From contig WPIO01000011.1 in NCBI GenBank assembly GCA_009760855.2, positions 6,860,001-6,924,000 of the forward strand: a stretch of DNA of 64,000 nucleotides, in the 5' to 3' direction. The notes under the pieces are model-generated. The model did not search any database. It saw only the letters and a program-made list of their open reading frames with translations, and was not told the origin of the DNA. Positions 23,771 to 35,614 of this stretch are shown here, piece after piece. The stretch is from Cristatella mucedo. Lineage: Eukaryota > Bryozoa > Phylactolaemata > Cristatellidae. Numbering within the stretch: position 1 is the first letter of the stretch; each line of letters opens with the position of its first letter. Both the position numbers and the translations under genes were made by a program.

Positions 23771-25320
23771 GGCCGGTGACGCACGACATCGCCATTGCGA
23801 TAGCGGCTGGACGGGCTGCCCGGCGAAGGCGACCGAAGTAAGGTGACAACCACTCGGGGACGATTGGCCAGATCACTGCTGGCCAATGGGCACCCACCAG
23901 TCGGCTGAAATGGTGCTCTGTTTGTGAACTGGCTACCTTGGCAGCTGGTTCCTCGAAACAAAAAAAGCCATGCTCCGCACACCGACCTGACAATGCCGCA
24001 TGCTCGAGCAGACAGCTCCGTGTCAGCTGACTGCGTCTCTGCTTCCAAGTTCCACATAAACTTGGAAGCTGTCAAGACCTTCGTCCTGCAGCCGGATTCC
24101 GGTGGAGGGGTGGTCGGGGCGGTTTGGTGGGGCCAGCGCCGGGGGGGGGGGCCGAGTTCGTGCTCCTCGCCTGCTTCCACCCCGGATGAAACTATGGTTT
24201 GTGCATGCAAAAAGTAAGGCAGATGTCAAGGGCTGAGTCAACTGAGTCCCATGTTAATAGTGGCAGAAAAGAGGGCTTTCACTGCCACTCGCTTGCAGCA
24301 GGCGGCAGTGAGGAATTGGCTGCTGCAGGATTCGAAGTTATGATCTGGGTCGTGAAATGCCAGCACAGTATCCGTATCCCTGGACTATCCCTTATCCCTG
24401 GCTCATGGTGCCTAGTTTTCACTATTACTAAAGTTTACATATCCCTGTATACAATAGGCTGGCTATGTAATGCCCATTTATGATATTAGTGCTGTCTCAG
24501 CGTAACCCTCACTAGTGCTGGTGCACAAAGTAGTGCAAACTAGTGCACAACGCCTGCAATGTACTGCCCCGTCGCCCACAGCATGCCACAAAGTGCAAGA
24601 TGGACTGCTCAAAATTCCAAAAGAAGCTTTACCAACAATACCGAACTTGCAAAAGTGCACAGAAGACGTGCCTGTATATTGTAGGTGGTACGCCAGGCGA
24701 CTTTAGGTAGAGTCATGAAAAGCTTATAGCAGCTAACAAACAGTGCTATATGACTCACCAACCGGCAGATCGGTGCCCAGAAAGAGCTGCTGCAGCAGCG
24801 GCTATATATAGAATTGCATTTTAAGTATCTCGTACCAGATATGTACCTATACATATACTCCTACTTGTGGCGGACCGAGCTATGCCAACTCGCTAACATA
24901 TGCACTCGCGCGCGCACACAGACACACAAGCGTGCACGAGCTCACTCACACTCCCACATATACACACATCCACGTGCACGCGAGATGCTCATACACGTAC
25001 ATCTACCTTTATGGGTGGTACATGTACACAGCTAGCGTACAACAACAGCTAGTGTGTTCATTATAACGATGCCATGTAATCCAACCTCCAGGTACAAGAG
25101 CGCTCATCATCGTTTGCGCTTGCAACAGTTACGTGGCGAGAAACTATTGCTTCGCTGGTCTGCCACTAATCACGAGTCAGCAGCCGAGAAAAAGATTGGC
25201 AAGAAGAAGAAGCCGAGAAAGTGGCAGAAAGTCGCGAGGCAGCAAAACGTCGCCTGGAGCCAACTGCTTCCTGTCACTATAAAACCAGACTGAGCTGAAT
25301 CTTTCTGATAATAGTAATTA
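23771..25320. other. unassigned
   Basis: No supported gene. It has an 11-G run (24141-24151) and a CA-rich imperfect stretch (about 24903-24970). The plus-strand frame at 25054-25293 is Lys/Arg-rich (LLLRWSATNHESAAEKKIGK) without a known domain. Could hold further Ig-gene exons, but I found none with matching phase and motifs. Confidence 0.4.
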
Positions 25321-25408
25321 CAGTAATACATTTGTACAGCGCCCTCAGTAATCTCCTAGTATGCTGCACGAGCTGCAGACCTGCACAGCCCTCTGACCGC
25401 CTTAACAG

Positions 25409-25583
25409 TAATAATAATAATAATAATAATAATGCACTTGATAAAGCGCCTCAGAGAACTCAATCTCTTCCTAGGCGCTTTACATTTGCTGCAAAGGGAA
25501 ACGCGATTGAATCTTGAGCAATATCGTGCTTGATAAACAACATGAATAACATGGTTAGGGGTGACATGCACAGGGTCAGCATG
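25409..25583 (-). mobile_element. LINE-B 3' end
   Basis: (AAT)n tail at 25409-25434, then the complement of the gcgcttta...agagattgagttct...gcgctttac block and of the 3' UTR up to the 'ggttaggggtgacatgcaca' segment. 5'-truncated in the 3' UTR. It lies just downstream of the last recognised Ig exon. Confidence 0.85.
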
Positions 25584-25665
25584 CAATAATAAATTTATAT
25601 AGCACCCTTAGAAAACTAGTTCTCTTTCCTGGCACTTTATACAAGCTGGAAAGGAAGGGTGTCCT
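25584..25665 (-). mobile_element. LINE/SINE-type 3' tail, diverged
   Basis: A second tail of the same general type (aataataaatttatatagca, then tctttcctggcactttatac), directly adjoining the LINE-B end. Confidence 0.5.
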
Positions 25666-25823
25666 TTGGTTATGACTCTGCTTCCCACTCAGGGCAGCAC
25701 TTCTGGTTAGCACTGAGGCTAATGCTACAGCCCTCTCTAGTTGCTGCCCCTGTGCAGTGCATGCCCCAGCACTTTAAACAGTGTGTGTGTGCTTGCACTG
25801 CTGCTGGTGGCAACATTCCTCAC

Positions 25824-25950
25824 CTGGTGCAATGCGCACTGTTTGAGTAGAATTGCCCACGTCGTTCGTCACATCCAGCGAATATAAGCGAAAATCGGCG
25901 ATCGACACGTTAAAGATGTCGAGGACTGCCGTATAGTAGCCACGGCTGCC
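25824..25950 (-). CDS. Ig-superfamily gene, exon 6 (second half of Ig domain 3)
   Basis: Minus-strand exon of 127 nt, phase 0 to phase 1. Acceptor ctgtttcag at 25951, donor GTGAGG from 25823. It encodes GSRGYYTAVLDIFNVSIADF followed by RLYSLDVTNDVGNSTQTVRI. This is the E-F-G strand half of an Ig domain: a hydrophobic E strand, D at the usual D-x-G/A-x-Y position, then Y-S-L where Ig domains have Y-x-C. The F-strand cysteine is thus Leu, so the disulfide partner of exon 5 is missing. Two N-glycosylation sequons (NVS, NST) are present. The 5' phase matches exon 5 exactly, and the phase-1 end implies a further exon downstream that I did not find. Confidence 0.72.
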
Positions 25951-26078
25951 CTGAAACAGACGGATGTCATGCAGTGGCTTTCTTGATGAGGGGGAGACAA
26001 TGCAGACTCACTGCGACCTCTAGCTCGCACAGGCAGCCAACAAGCAGAGACCTCTAGCTCCCACAGGCAGCCAAAAAA

Positions 26079-26270
<192 letters not shown>

Positions 26271-26273
26271 TAC

Positions 26274-26452
26274 CTCCTGCACTTGGGCTTTCAATCGGCT
26301 GTCGACGGACGTCCCGTTATCAACGATCGACCAGTTACCATTGGTCCAGTTAAATATGGTGGCTGGAGGGTTGCTGAGCACAGTACAGCTGATCCTTACG
26401 TTATCACCAGCTGTCGCTTGAATTTGGCCGGGACAGCTCACGTTCGGAAGCG
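26274..26452 (-). CDS. Ig-superfamily gene, exon 5 (first half of Ig domain 3)
   Basis: Minus-strand exon of 179 nt, phase 1 to phase 0. Acceptor cattgctag ends at 26453, donor GTAGGA starts at 26273. It reads LPNVSCPGQIQATAGDNVRI then SCTVLSNPPATIFNWTNGNW. These are the A-B-C strands of an Ig domain, with the B-strand Cys in VRISCTV and the C-strand Trp in IFNWTN. Four sequons (NVS, NWT, NWS, NGT) make this the most heavily glycosylatable exon. An extra Cys lies upstream in NVSC. The frame stays open through the downstream intron (see findings). Family assignment to Ig (I-set/C2-like) rests on motif spacing. The ligand is unknown. Confidence 0.75.
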
Positions 26453-27146
26453 CTAGCAATGAAAGCAAGCGCGACAAGGCTTCAGTGCAGAGGTCAGCAG
26501 AGGGGCGAGATAAGTCCGGTTGAACAAGCCCGTAGTCGAAACACCCGACAGATGCACTTAATACAGGATCGGTCGATTTTCATCCGAGGACGAGCAGGTA
26601 ACCCTTTATTGCCGCCGATGAAATCGGAGGGGGGAGGGGGCAGGACAGCGACTAAGGCTCATCTGCTGCCCGCTATGTAGATGAGGCTGCCGGCTGCTCA
26701 CTCTACAGCGTTTTCTTTTACTTTTTACACTAAATACGCTGCGTTTTCCCACCTATCAGCCAGAAAAAATCGTGACAACAGCTGACACGTTTATGATAAT
26801 GCCACGCCATTGAGATTGCTTTGGCTTTGCTTTATCACACCTGGCCGAGCGGTGCTGCTGCTGCTCTCTGGCTCTCGGGGCTCAGTTGTCGGTGCCAGCA
26901 GCATGACACAGCAGCAGGTCTGTCACGGTGGCAGGAAAGGGCTAAATGGAAGGTTACGGAAGCAACGGTGAAATTCGTCGAACGTCCTCCCTCCCCCCGA
27001 GGGGCTGGCCGAGTTTGTACGCACGACCATTGTTTCTCAGCAAGCTGTGCACGCTGCAAACGGAAAGAAAAGAAAAGTCTTTCGCCAGCTTCCAGATTTG
27101 ATTCCGGGCCCAGACCAAAAGTACCGAGACAATACTTATATTTGGA

Positions 27147-27245
27147 GATAACAATAACAATAATAAAAAATAAATTTCTGTAGCACCCTCAGAGAATTAA
27201 ATCCCTTTTTATGCACTTTAAATATATTGCAAAGGAAGTGTGTTT
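27147..27245 (-). mobile_element. LINE/SINE-type 3' tail
   Basis: AAT-rich tail followed by tagcaccctcagagaattaa and the 'tttttatgcactttaaatat' segment, a diverged relative of the LINE-B 3' end. A LINE-A copy in the opposite orientation follows directly. Confidence 0.55.
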
Positions 27246-27249
27246 GTGG

Positions 27250-27705
27250 GATGCAAAGGTTTCGGTTATTTACCTCGCTGAACTGCTGCATCAGTTTCAG
27301 CCTGTTCGCGCCCTCCGGTCCTGTGTGGACAATAAATTAGCTGCCCCATTCCTCCGCTTAAAGACAGTTGGCGACAGAAGCTTTAGCTCTGCAGGTCCTA
27401 GACTGTGGAACTCGCTTCCGCAATTCTTACGCAACGACATCTACTCTCCAACTGCCGACTATGGCACATCTTTTTCAGCGGTCCTGAACTGCTACTTCTA
27501 TGCTACTCACTACCTCAACTGCTCTCCTGACTCTGCTATGCTTCCCACTTTCTCTTTGTTGCGTGAGACGAAGTCTGTTGGCTACCGAATGCGTACCGAA
27601 AGCCGCTTAGGCTGTGAGTGCGCTATACAAAACTCTCCTTGGTAACACCCACATGGTCTTTATGACTTTGTGGAGTTACAGACGTAGATACATTACATTA
27701 CCTCA
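27250..27705 (+). mobile_element. LINE-A C-terminus and 3' UTR with pentamer tail
   Basis: Open frame of about 130 codons reads YLAELLHQFQPVRALRSCVD, NKLAAPFLRLKTVGDRSFSS and AGPRLWNSLPQFLRNDIYSP: the ORF2 C-terminus, better preserved than in most copies. The 3' UTR and a (cattacatta) tail follow. It lies in the intron between Ig exons 4 and 5, antisense to the gene. Confidence 0.88.
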
Positions 27706-27925
27706 ATGAGATAACTGTATGAAGGTAGGTAGCAGGAGTGCCGGTTCAAATACAAAGCACATCAGCAAGGTTCCAACTGAGACTTGAAAAACGGAACGAA
27801 GCATCCAGATTTCAGCTAATATCCTATTCAAATGAGCCCTAAAATGTACCAACTCAAGCACACTCTTTAATTTGTGTGCTAAGCATACTGCTTCTACTGG
27901 CCAGCAGGGGCAGTCATTGAGTGGG

Positions 27926-28020
27926 ATAATAATAATAACACTGTTTTATTCGGTTCTCTCTTAGAGACGCTGAATCCTTTACCAGGCACTTTACCTAGGC
28001 TGCAAACGAAGCACATCGAC
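27926..28020 (-). mobile_element. LINE/SINE-type 3' tail
   Basis: AAT-rich tail, then tctcttagagacgctgaatc and the 'accaggcactttacctaggc' segment, related to the LINE-B terminus but diverged. Confidence 0.5.
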
Positions 28021-28167
28021 TGATTACAGGCCCAACTGCAGAGCATATATGCACACGCACACACGCGCACACACAGGACAATTCACACGGACAAAAGCGA
28101 ATGCTATAAAGAACAGGTGGGGTTTTAGCTTTGCTTCAAATTACGTGACCTCGCGATTTGCTGTCAA

Positions 28168-28235
28168 AAATATATATTATAATTCACTTGCATAGCACCC
28201 TACGAGAACTTAATCTCTATTCAGGTGCTTCACAT
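28168..28235 (-). mobile_element. SINE-2 tail, separated from its head by LINE-A
   Basis: AT-rich end, then aattcacttgcatagcaccc and the complement of cacctgaatagagattaagt. The head continues at 28704 beyond the inserted LINE-A. Confidence 0.75.
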
Positions 28236-28700
28236 GTGATATAATGTAATGTATCTCCATCTGTAACTCCACAAAGTCATAAAGACCATGTGGGTGTTAC
28301 GCAGGAGAGTTTTGTATAGCACACTCACAGCCTAAGCGGCTTTCGGTATGCATTCGGTAGCCAATAGACTTCGTCTCACGCAACAAAGAGAAAGTGGGAA
28401 GCATAGCAGAGTCAAGTGAGCAGTTGAGGTAGTGAGTAGCATAGAAGTAGCAGTTCAGGACCGCTGAAAAAGATGTGCCATAGTCGGCAGTTGGAGAGTA
28501 GATGTCGTTGCGTAAGAATTGTGGAAGCGAGTTCCACAGTCTAGGACCTGCAGAGCTAAAGCTTCTGTCGCCAACTGTCTTTAATCGGAGGAATGGAACA
28601 GCTAATTTATTGTCCACACAGGACCTGAGGGAGCGAAGAGGCTGAAACCGGTGCAGCAGTTCAGCTAGGTCCGGAGAAGCCAAGCCGTGGCCTTGGCCTT
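28236..28700 (-). mobile_element. LINE-A C-terminus and 3' UTR, inserted in SINE-2
   Basis: Pentamer tail at about 28236-28250, then the LINE-A 3' UTR and a nearly intact minus-strand ORF2 end (LAELLHRFQPLRSLRSCVDN, KLAVPFLRLKTVGDRSFSSA). It is almost a mirror of the copy at 27250-27705, 500 bp away in opposite orientation. It splits a SINE-2. Confidence 0.88.
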
Positions 28701-28703
28701 GTC

Positions 28704-28800
28704 GGTCAGTGTATGTATGCCTGCCGTAGGCGGAGCTCGAACCCACGACCTCGGCCAGACCTTGGTCGGGGCGAGCACCTAAATGTCGATAGAGAGTCAG
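28704..28800 (-). mobile_element. SINE-2 head
   Basis: Minus strand shows a B box (gtgggttcgagctccgcc) and the adjoining ccgaggtc and gcctgacca-like region of a tRNA-type promoter. This is the other half of the SINE-2 whose tail is at 28168-28235. Confidence 0.7.
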
Positions 28801-28972
28801 CCAGCCACGCAGGCTTCGGGTCGCGTAGAAGCTTTAGGCAAGGCCTACTAGGTATTTTCGGTCGTACGGAGGCATGGACAAGGGGACAGAGCACGTGCAT
28901 GCCACACCCCGGCCCGCAGCTCAGCGGCTCCTCCCGAAGCTGCCTTCGAGCAGACAGCTACGTGGTCCTTAC

Positions 28973-29136
28973 CGACGACGACGAGCTTCACGGCGCTGCT
29001 GATTGGCGAGTACATGGGCACAGCGACCGTCGCGTTGAGCACGGCACCGTCATCGGTCGACTGGCGGAGCAAAAGGGATGACGTAAACGTCACGGTATAG
29101 TTGGTCGGCTCGGTTCCTTGGACGCTCACCGACGGC
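28973..29136 (-). CDS. Ig-superfamily gene, exon 4 (second half of Ig-like domain 2)
   Basis: Minus-strand exon of 164 nt, phase 2 to phase 1. Acceptor cgccttag ends at 29137, donor GTAAGG starts at 28972. It reads PSVSVQGTEPTNYTVTFTSS then LLLRQSTDDGAVLNATVAVP and ends SSAVKLVVV. The layout is that of D-E-F-G strands (SLLLRQ...DDG, then a beta strand, then KLVVV). Where the F strand should have G-x-Y-x-C it reads G-A-V-L-N, so the cysteine is replaced by the Asn of an NAT sequon. A second sequon is NYT. The phase-2 start completes the split Val codon left by exon 3. A degenerate fibronectin III fold is the alternative, but the DDG motif and the Ig neighbours favour Ig. Confidence 0.68.
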
Positions 29137-29583
29137 CTAAGGCGGTTCATTGGAAAGGCGATTTCGAGCCATCGTCAGTCATACCATCGTTGCCTGCACA
29201 ACTGAGGGTCGGCTCACCCACGCCCCCACTCCCGCAGCCCCCACGGGCCTACATTGCGGCAGCTTTGCAGGCAGCACGTCTGCAGCTTTCGAAGTCGCAA
29301 TCTTGTGGCATCAACACTTATAGACACGCACGGGAGCGTGCATGAGTGCATTCGCTTGCCACGTTCGGGCGCCGCGCGAACGCACACACACACAAGGTCG
29401 TGGCCATTATTTTACGCAGGTAAAACAGGCACACGATCGCTGCCTCTGCGACAAACTCGTTCAACCATCCACTCGTGCAATTTTCCTTTTTTTATCTAGC
29501 CACAGGCGCCTTCATGCATGAAAGCCAACGCGTGTACATAGTGACCCGGCTCCGAAGGAGCTGTCGACGGCTGGCTGGCTTAC

Positions 29584-29743
29584 ACAAACGTGTTAGTAAT
29601 GTCCCTCGAGCCAAGTGTGACCGACACGGAAGATGACACGTTGTAGAGGCTCAGTACGTCTAAGCGCAGGACCATCGACTGCCCGGCTGTAGCCACCAGC
29701 GTGTTGCCGCTGGCTTCTCGCCAGGTCACGGCCAGCGGTGGCC
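29584..29743 (-). CDS. Ig-superfamily gene, exon 3 (first half of Ig-like domain 2)
   Basis: Minus-strand exon of 160 nt, phase 1 to phase 2. The acceptor is a good polypyrimidine stretch ending ctgctctgcag at 29744; the donor is GTAAGC from 29583. It reads GPPLAVTWREASGNTLVATA then GQSMVLRLDVLSLYNVSSSV. The order PP...G-x-x-x-x-L-R-L suits A-B strands of an Ig domain, but neither the B-strand Cys nor an obvious C-strand Trp is present. One sequon (NVS). Ignoring the splice, the frame meets TAA at once (…TNTFV then stop). I prefer splicing because the donor is strong and exon 4 restores the frame exactly. Confidence 0.68.
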
Positions 29744-29910
29744 CTGCAGAGCAGACAGCAGCAACGCGGCTAACTCTTGGTCGCAGCACATCGCGATCAT
29801 CAATCGAAAGCAGACAAACGATCGAACTCGGCGCAGCCGATCCACCACCGATCAGGCCGAGTCGCACGAGGCGACACCGAAAAAAGGGCAATGCCGCCAC
29901 ACCCACTGAC

Positions 29911-30018
29911 CGTAGACCGGTAGGAAAATGGACACGGGTGAGACTGAGCAGGATGGGCTGCAGCTGAAGGCATGCTGCACCACGCACGTGTACACGCCGC
30001 CGACGGTCGCAGAGATAG
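29911..30018 (-). CDS. Ig-superfamily gene, exon 2 (second half of Ig domain 1)
   Basis: Minus-strand exon of 108 nt, phase 1 to phase 1. Acceptor gattttgcag ends at 30019, donor GTCAGT starts at 29910. It reads ISATVGGVYTCVVQHAFSCS then PSCSVSPVSIFLPVY. GGVYTCVV is the F-strand signature of Ig domains (G-x-Y-x-C-x-V). Joined to exon 1 it gives a contiguous E-F strand transition and a Cys-to-Cys distance of 62 residues, within the normal range. Two further cysteines (FSCSPSC) follow the F strand, which is unusual. The gene's own reading does not need any start here. The intron to exon 3 is only 167 nt. Confidence 0.75.
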
Positions 30019-30099
30019 CTGCAAAATCCAAACGGTCGATCCAGCAAGAGCTACCGAGACTGCATGCGGCTGCTGACGGCGGTAATCAAAGCACGGTTT

Positions 30100-30879
30100 C
30101 AGCTGCTTTCGCAGCAGGCCGTCGCCATTGAGGCACAGCGAGAGGCATTAGAATAGGAGCGAACGTGTTCGGCCGAGCCGTGCCAGAGAGCTGCTGCACC
30201 GATTGCTGGGCATCGAGCAAGAAGTGAGCACTACAATGTGCACGTCTCGTTTCGGAAGGAGCTGCCCCCGATGCAATGTATGGGGGCATTTGAATATAGC
30301 AAGCCACGACTTCCTTTACCACTCGTCGAAGCATCAATACTTGTCATCAATAAGCGAACGAGCTCGTGCATGCGCATGGCACCCACGATGGTGTGTCGGA
30401 AAGACTGCATAAAGACAGCAACCCACCGGACTAGCAAAAAAATTATAACCAGGCATAAGCTAAAAAAAGGAACTGGCCTTTTAAAATCGATTGACTAAAT
30501 GGGAAATCAAAAGATAAACGAATGAAAAGGCAGACAAAAATTGTGGTTTGCGAATTGCAATTCTACTTCCATCCTTGATGTCATATCGCGTGTGAATGGG
30601 GATAACGACCCCGGTCGGAAATGTTGAGCCTCTAAGTTGTTAATCCTTGGCAATTATGCTCATATCTGCCGTTTACAGCATGCATGGGTCACGGTCGTGT
30701 GTAAAGTTATTAAATGTTATCAATTTGACCGCACGAGGACTTTATTATCACTTTTCGCAAACAGCCACGGCATGTCTGGCACGGGTGACGACCTTGCTGT
30801 GAACCCCTGTGCGACTACCAACCAGTTGCTTAGTCACCAGAGGCGTGTGATGGCTGGCTTACAGATGCAGGCCCGAGGG
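30100..30879. other. intronic, unassigned
   Basis: Part of the large intron between Ig exons 1 and 2. No repeat family or gene recognised. Confidence 0.4.
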
Positions 30880-32364
<1,485 letters not shown>

Positions 32365-33874
32365 TTATGGCGTGTATAGCAAAAATCCTCAACGGAAATC
32401 AGAAAGGAGTTGTGGCAGACCAGCTAAACTCTTTCATTGAAACTTCAAACCTAGCAAGTTAGTTCCAGTCTAGTTCTAGAGCTGCCTCAGATGCATAACT
32501 TACCCAGGAACGCAGACTTAAGCAATTTGTCGCTGCTTGTTTTGCTTGACCTGTCGGCAGAGTTTGATACTATTGACCTCCGAGTCCTTCTCGAGTGTCT
32601 CTAATCTCGCCTAGGCATCACTTGCACAGCACTGCTTTAGTTCCTATCTTAGTGGGAGACTCAAGAGCATTAACGTCAACAGGCAGCAATGATCCAAGGA
32701 ACCACTGTAGTACAGGATACCCCACGGCTGTGTACTTGGCTCACCCCAGGAGTGTGTACTTAATCTACTTCTTTTCACAATGTATACCCTCCCTCTTGCC
32801 GATGCAATGTCAAGCACAATTTAGGCTTTCACTTCTATGCAGATGACGCACAGCTGTACCTATGCTTTGATCCCTCCCAGTCCTCTAGTACATCAAACTC
32901 TTTCAACTTCCTTGCTGAAGGCATTGTTCTGACATTCGCTCCTTGATCGCAGCAAACTTTCTCAAGTTGCATGAGGACAAAACAAACTTACTAGTTATGG
33001 AAAAACCAAGTGTGACTCGGATATTGAAAGGCTTAATGCTAAAAATCGGCCCTGCCAGCTTATCTCTAGTAGAATCTACACAAAATCTAGGGGTCTTGTT
33101 CTAAAGTGACCTGTCACTAGACAATGCTCCCTCCATAGTCACGTCAGCCTACTTTCAGCTATTTATATTGTATAAATATTCGGGCCTGCTTAGGCAGAGA
33201 TACAACATCAAATTGGTCCATGCATTTGTGACATTCTGTCTGGACTTTTGTAATTCACTACACGAAGGTCTAGTGGCCTATGCAATCAGGTGCTTACAGA
33301 TGGTAAAAAAACTCGAGCAAGGCTCGTCCATCGTAAATGCTGCAGCTGCCAAACTACACCCCTTCTCGCCAAACTGCACTGGCTCCTAATCAAGCAGCGA
33401 ATGGACTTCAAGGTTTTCTCACTCACTTTTAGGTCTCTTCGTTCTCTTGCGCCAGCCTACCTATCTGAACTACTCTCCAACCGGGCTAGCCATCGCATCC
33501 ACTCTTCTGACTTGTCGTTTAGCTCATTGACCTCGAACCAACCTCAATCCTTTGGAGACCATGCCTTCAGCTCGCATGATCACAAAGTCTGAAATTCACT
33601 CCGGACTGACGCATCGACAGTCACTAACTTAATGAAATTTAAACAGAAGCTAAAAATAGATCTGCTCGTCTTAGCATTTGTTGGGTCCTTGTGAATTGTT
33701 CTTTGTGCGAATTTGTGTGCTGACGAGCATATTATCACTAACCATAATATGCATTGACACCGTGCATGTTACCGGTAACCATATAATAATGCATTATTTA
33801 CAGTATATTACGGTGCCTATACAGTGATTAAGTTGTCAGACGGCTATACATATGTATTATATTATTATTATTGA
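32365..33874 (+). mobile_element. LINE-B, longest copy (RT core to tail)
   Basis: Reading across frames gives VVADQLNSFIETSNLAS (normally KVV..QL..F.E.N.L..FQSGFR), then LLVLLDLSAEFDTIDLRVLL (RT motif with the first catalytic Asp), a degenerate PLLF region (32760), FHFYADDAQLYLCF-like at about 32835 with YADD preserved at DNA level, LLRQRYNIKLVHAFVTFCLD, and HWLLIKQRMDFKVFSLTFRS. It ends with the LINE-B 3' UTR and an ATT tail (33856-33872). Roughly 1.5 kb, many frameshifts, inside the Ig-gene intron and antisense to it. Confidence 0.85.
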
Positions 33875-34759
33875 AGCATGTTTTGGTTATGCTTTCGCCA
33901 GCAATGCAGCACTCCTTTCTCAGCAAAGAGCTTAAGTGGCTTAGCAAAGCCTGCTGTGTTCATAGAGTGTCGAGCGTTTCGGCACAAGATAACCGTGAAT
34001 GGCCTGCACTGGCCATCAATGAGCGAATGTCAGAACAATACCTTCAGCAAGGGAGTTGAAAGAGTTTGATGTGCTAGAGGACTGGGAGGGATCAAAGCAT
34101 AGGTACAGCTGTGTGTCATCTACATAGAAGCAAAAGCCTAAAGCCAAAGCAGGCTACCGCTCGGCTATGCTCTGCCATTCTGCTCGTGTCCTCAGATTTC
34201 GTATGGTTTGCTCATTCGCTTCCTGTCCTTCCTCGACAGCACCTGGCAGAGAAGCCATCACATGCAACTAACTACCTATAAGCTATAAGCTAACCTATAA
34301 CCTATAAGCTCTCTCAAAAAACTGCAAGTCGCACTCGACCATTCCAGCTCGAAAACTGGTCGCAAGATAGACAATGAGACTGATGACCATGACCAACTTA
34401 GTGCTGCACGAAAAAGATTAACACAACTTCCCTCCGTGCGCACGGATCCGCAAGACCGACAGCGATCACTCCCCACCCCTCAGTCAATTGCAGCCATCCC
34501 ACGATCCCATTCGCTCTCAGCTACGTATTGCATTCTGCTGATCAGACCCAGACGGTCTTTCACAGCCCGGTGAGTGGCTGACTCATACCCTCCTAGCCCC
34601 GAGAGCACAATGCCTATACAGGGCTCCCCAGTTCGGCACAAGGACCGGTTCACAAGAAGCTAAGGCCACAGCTTGGCCACAACAGGGAGCCCTCTTGTAA
34701 TTCGCTCGATCTTCCTTTGTCCTTCCTTTCCAGTGCACGTCCGGTCACTCTGGCTACCA

Positions 34760-34763
<4 letters not shown>
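33875..34763. other. unassigned, one exon-like open stretch
   Basis: At 34301-34570 the plus strand has 90 stop-free codons without Met. They are polar (KLQVALDHSSSKTGRKIDNE, then DPQDRQRSLPTPQSIAAIPR) and end at a consensus donor (cccggtgagt, 34569/34570). No family recognised. It may be chance, or part of an unknown transposon. Confidence 0.25.
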
Positions 34764-34831
<68 letters not shown>

Positions 34832-34835
34832 CGCA

Positions 34836-34866
<31 letters not shown>
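34764..34866. repeat. (AC)n microsatellite followed by poly-G
   Basis: About 100 bp of AC repeat, interrupted by G at 34825-34840, directly followed by 11 G (34867-34877). Confidence 0.97.
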
Positions 34867-35411
34867 GGGGGGGGGGGCAGACACCGTCTGTCACTAGGAA
34901 TCATGGACCGTATCCATGTACTTCCTGGCAGCACCATCCACACCTAGCAACCGCAACGGGAGCCGCAGATTATTGATGACTCAAGCTTCGCTTCATCACC
35001 AGGTGAAGCTAGGAAACCCGCCTGCTCTGCAGCACTCAACGTCGCAAATGGACCAGTAAATTAAGTTCCGGTCGATCCTTGAAAAAAAGCATTGTCTCGG
35101 ATCTCCAGTCATCGGCTAAGCAGCATAATGAGACCCAGGTGACCAGGCCCAGCAGGTGTTGCCCCTGTTGCCCCGTGCTGCCATGCTTCCCTCCAGCTCC
35201 TCGGGTGAGTGGCTTGTCGCGCTCACAGCCACCCAGTCAGGAGCACGGAGGCGCTGCTGGTTGAAAAAATGCATCTGCACCTGAGCGAGTGGGTGGGCCC
35301 TTGCAGATCAGCTACTCGAGTGGGAGCCCCTTCGAGAAGGCGTGAGGCATCGGTGAGGCATCGGTGAGGCACGACACAGCCCAGGACGGGAAGCCTGCCA
35401 AGGCCACATCG

Positions 35412-35614
35412 CCTGATTTGACGACATTAAAACAGAAGCTAAAAACGCATCTGTTCCTCATAGCATTTGCTGAGTATATGTGAAATGTCCTTTGTGTGCT
35501 GATGCATATTATCCCTAACCAAATTGACATGCTTCTTTTACAGCATCTGTAAAGTGCCTAGAGGAGATTAAAAGTTCTCCGCTGGCACGACTATACAAGT
35601 TTATTATTATTGTT
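35412..35614 (+). mobile_element. LINE-B 3' fragment
   Basis: Last codons of ORF2 (aacagaagctaaaaacgcat, FLIAFA), 3' UTR with the 'ccctaacc' segment, then agtgcctagaggagattaaa and an (ATT) tail. 5'-truncated. Confidence 0.8.

Noticed and set aside
25332-25517. Poly-Asn protein (also at 20297 and 12068)
   Set aside because: Poly-Asn comes from (AAT)n tails of LINE-B copies.
29580-29743. Ig gene ending at the TAA after exon 3
   Set aside because: A strong donor overlaps the stop, and exon 4 continues in the matching phase with an Ig-like second half.
34650-34947. Cys-Val or His-Thr repeat proteins
   Set aside because: Translations of the (AC)n microsatellite.
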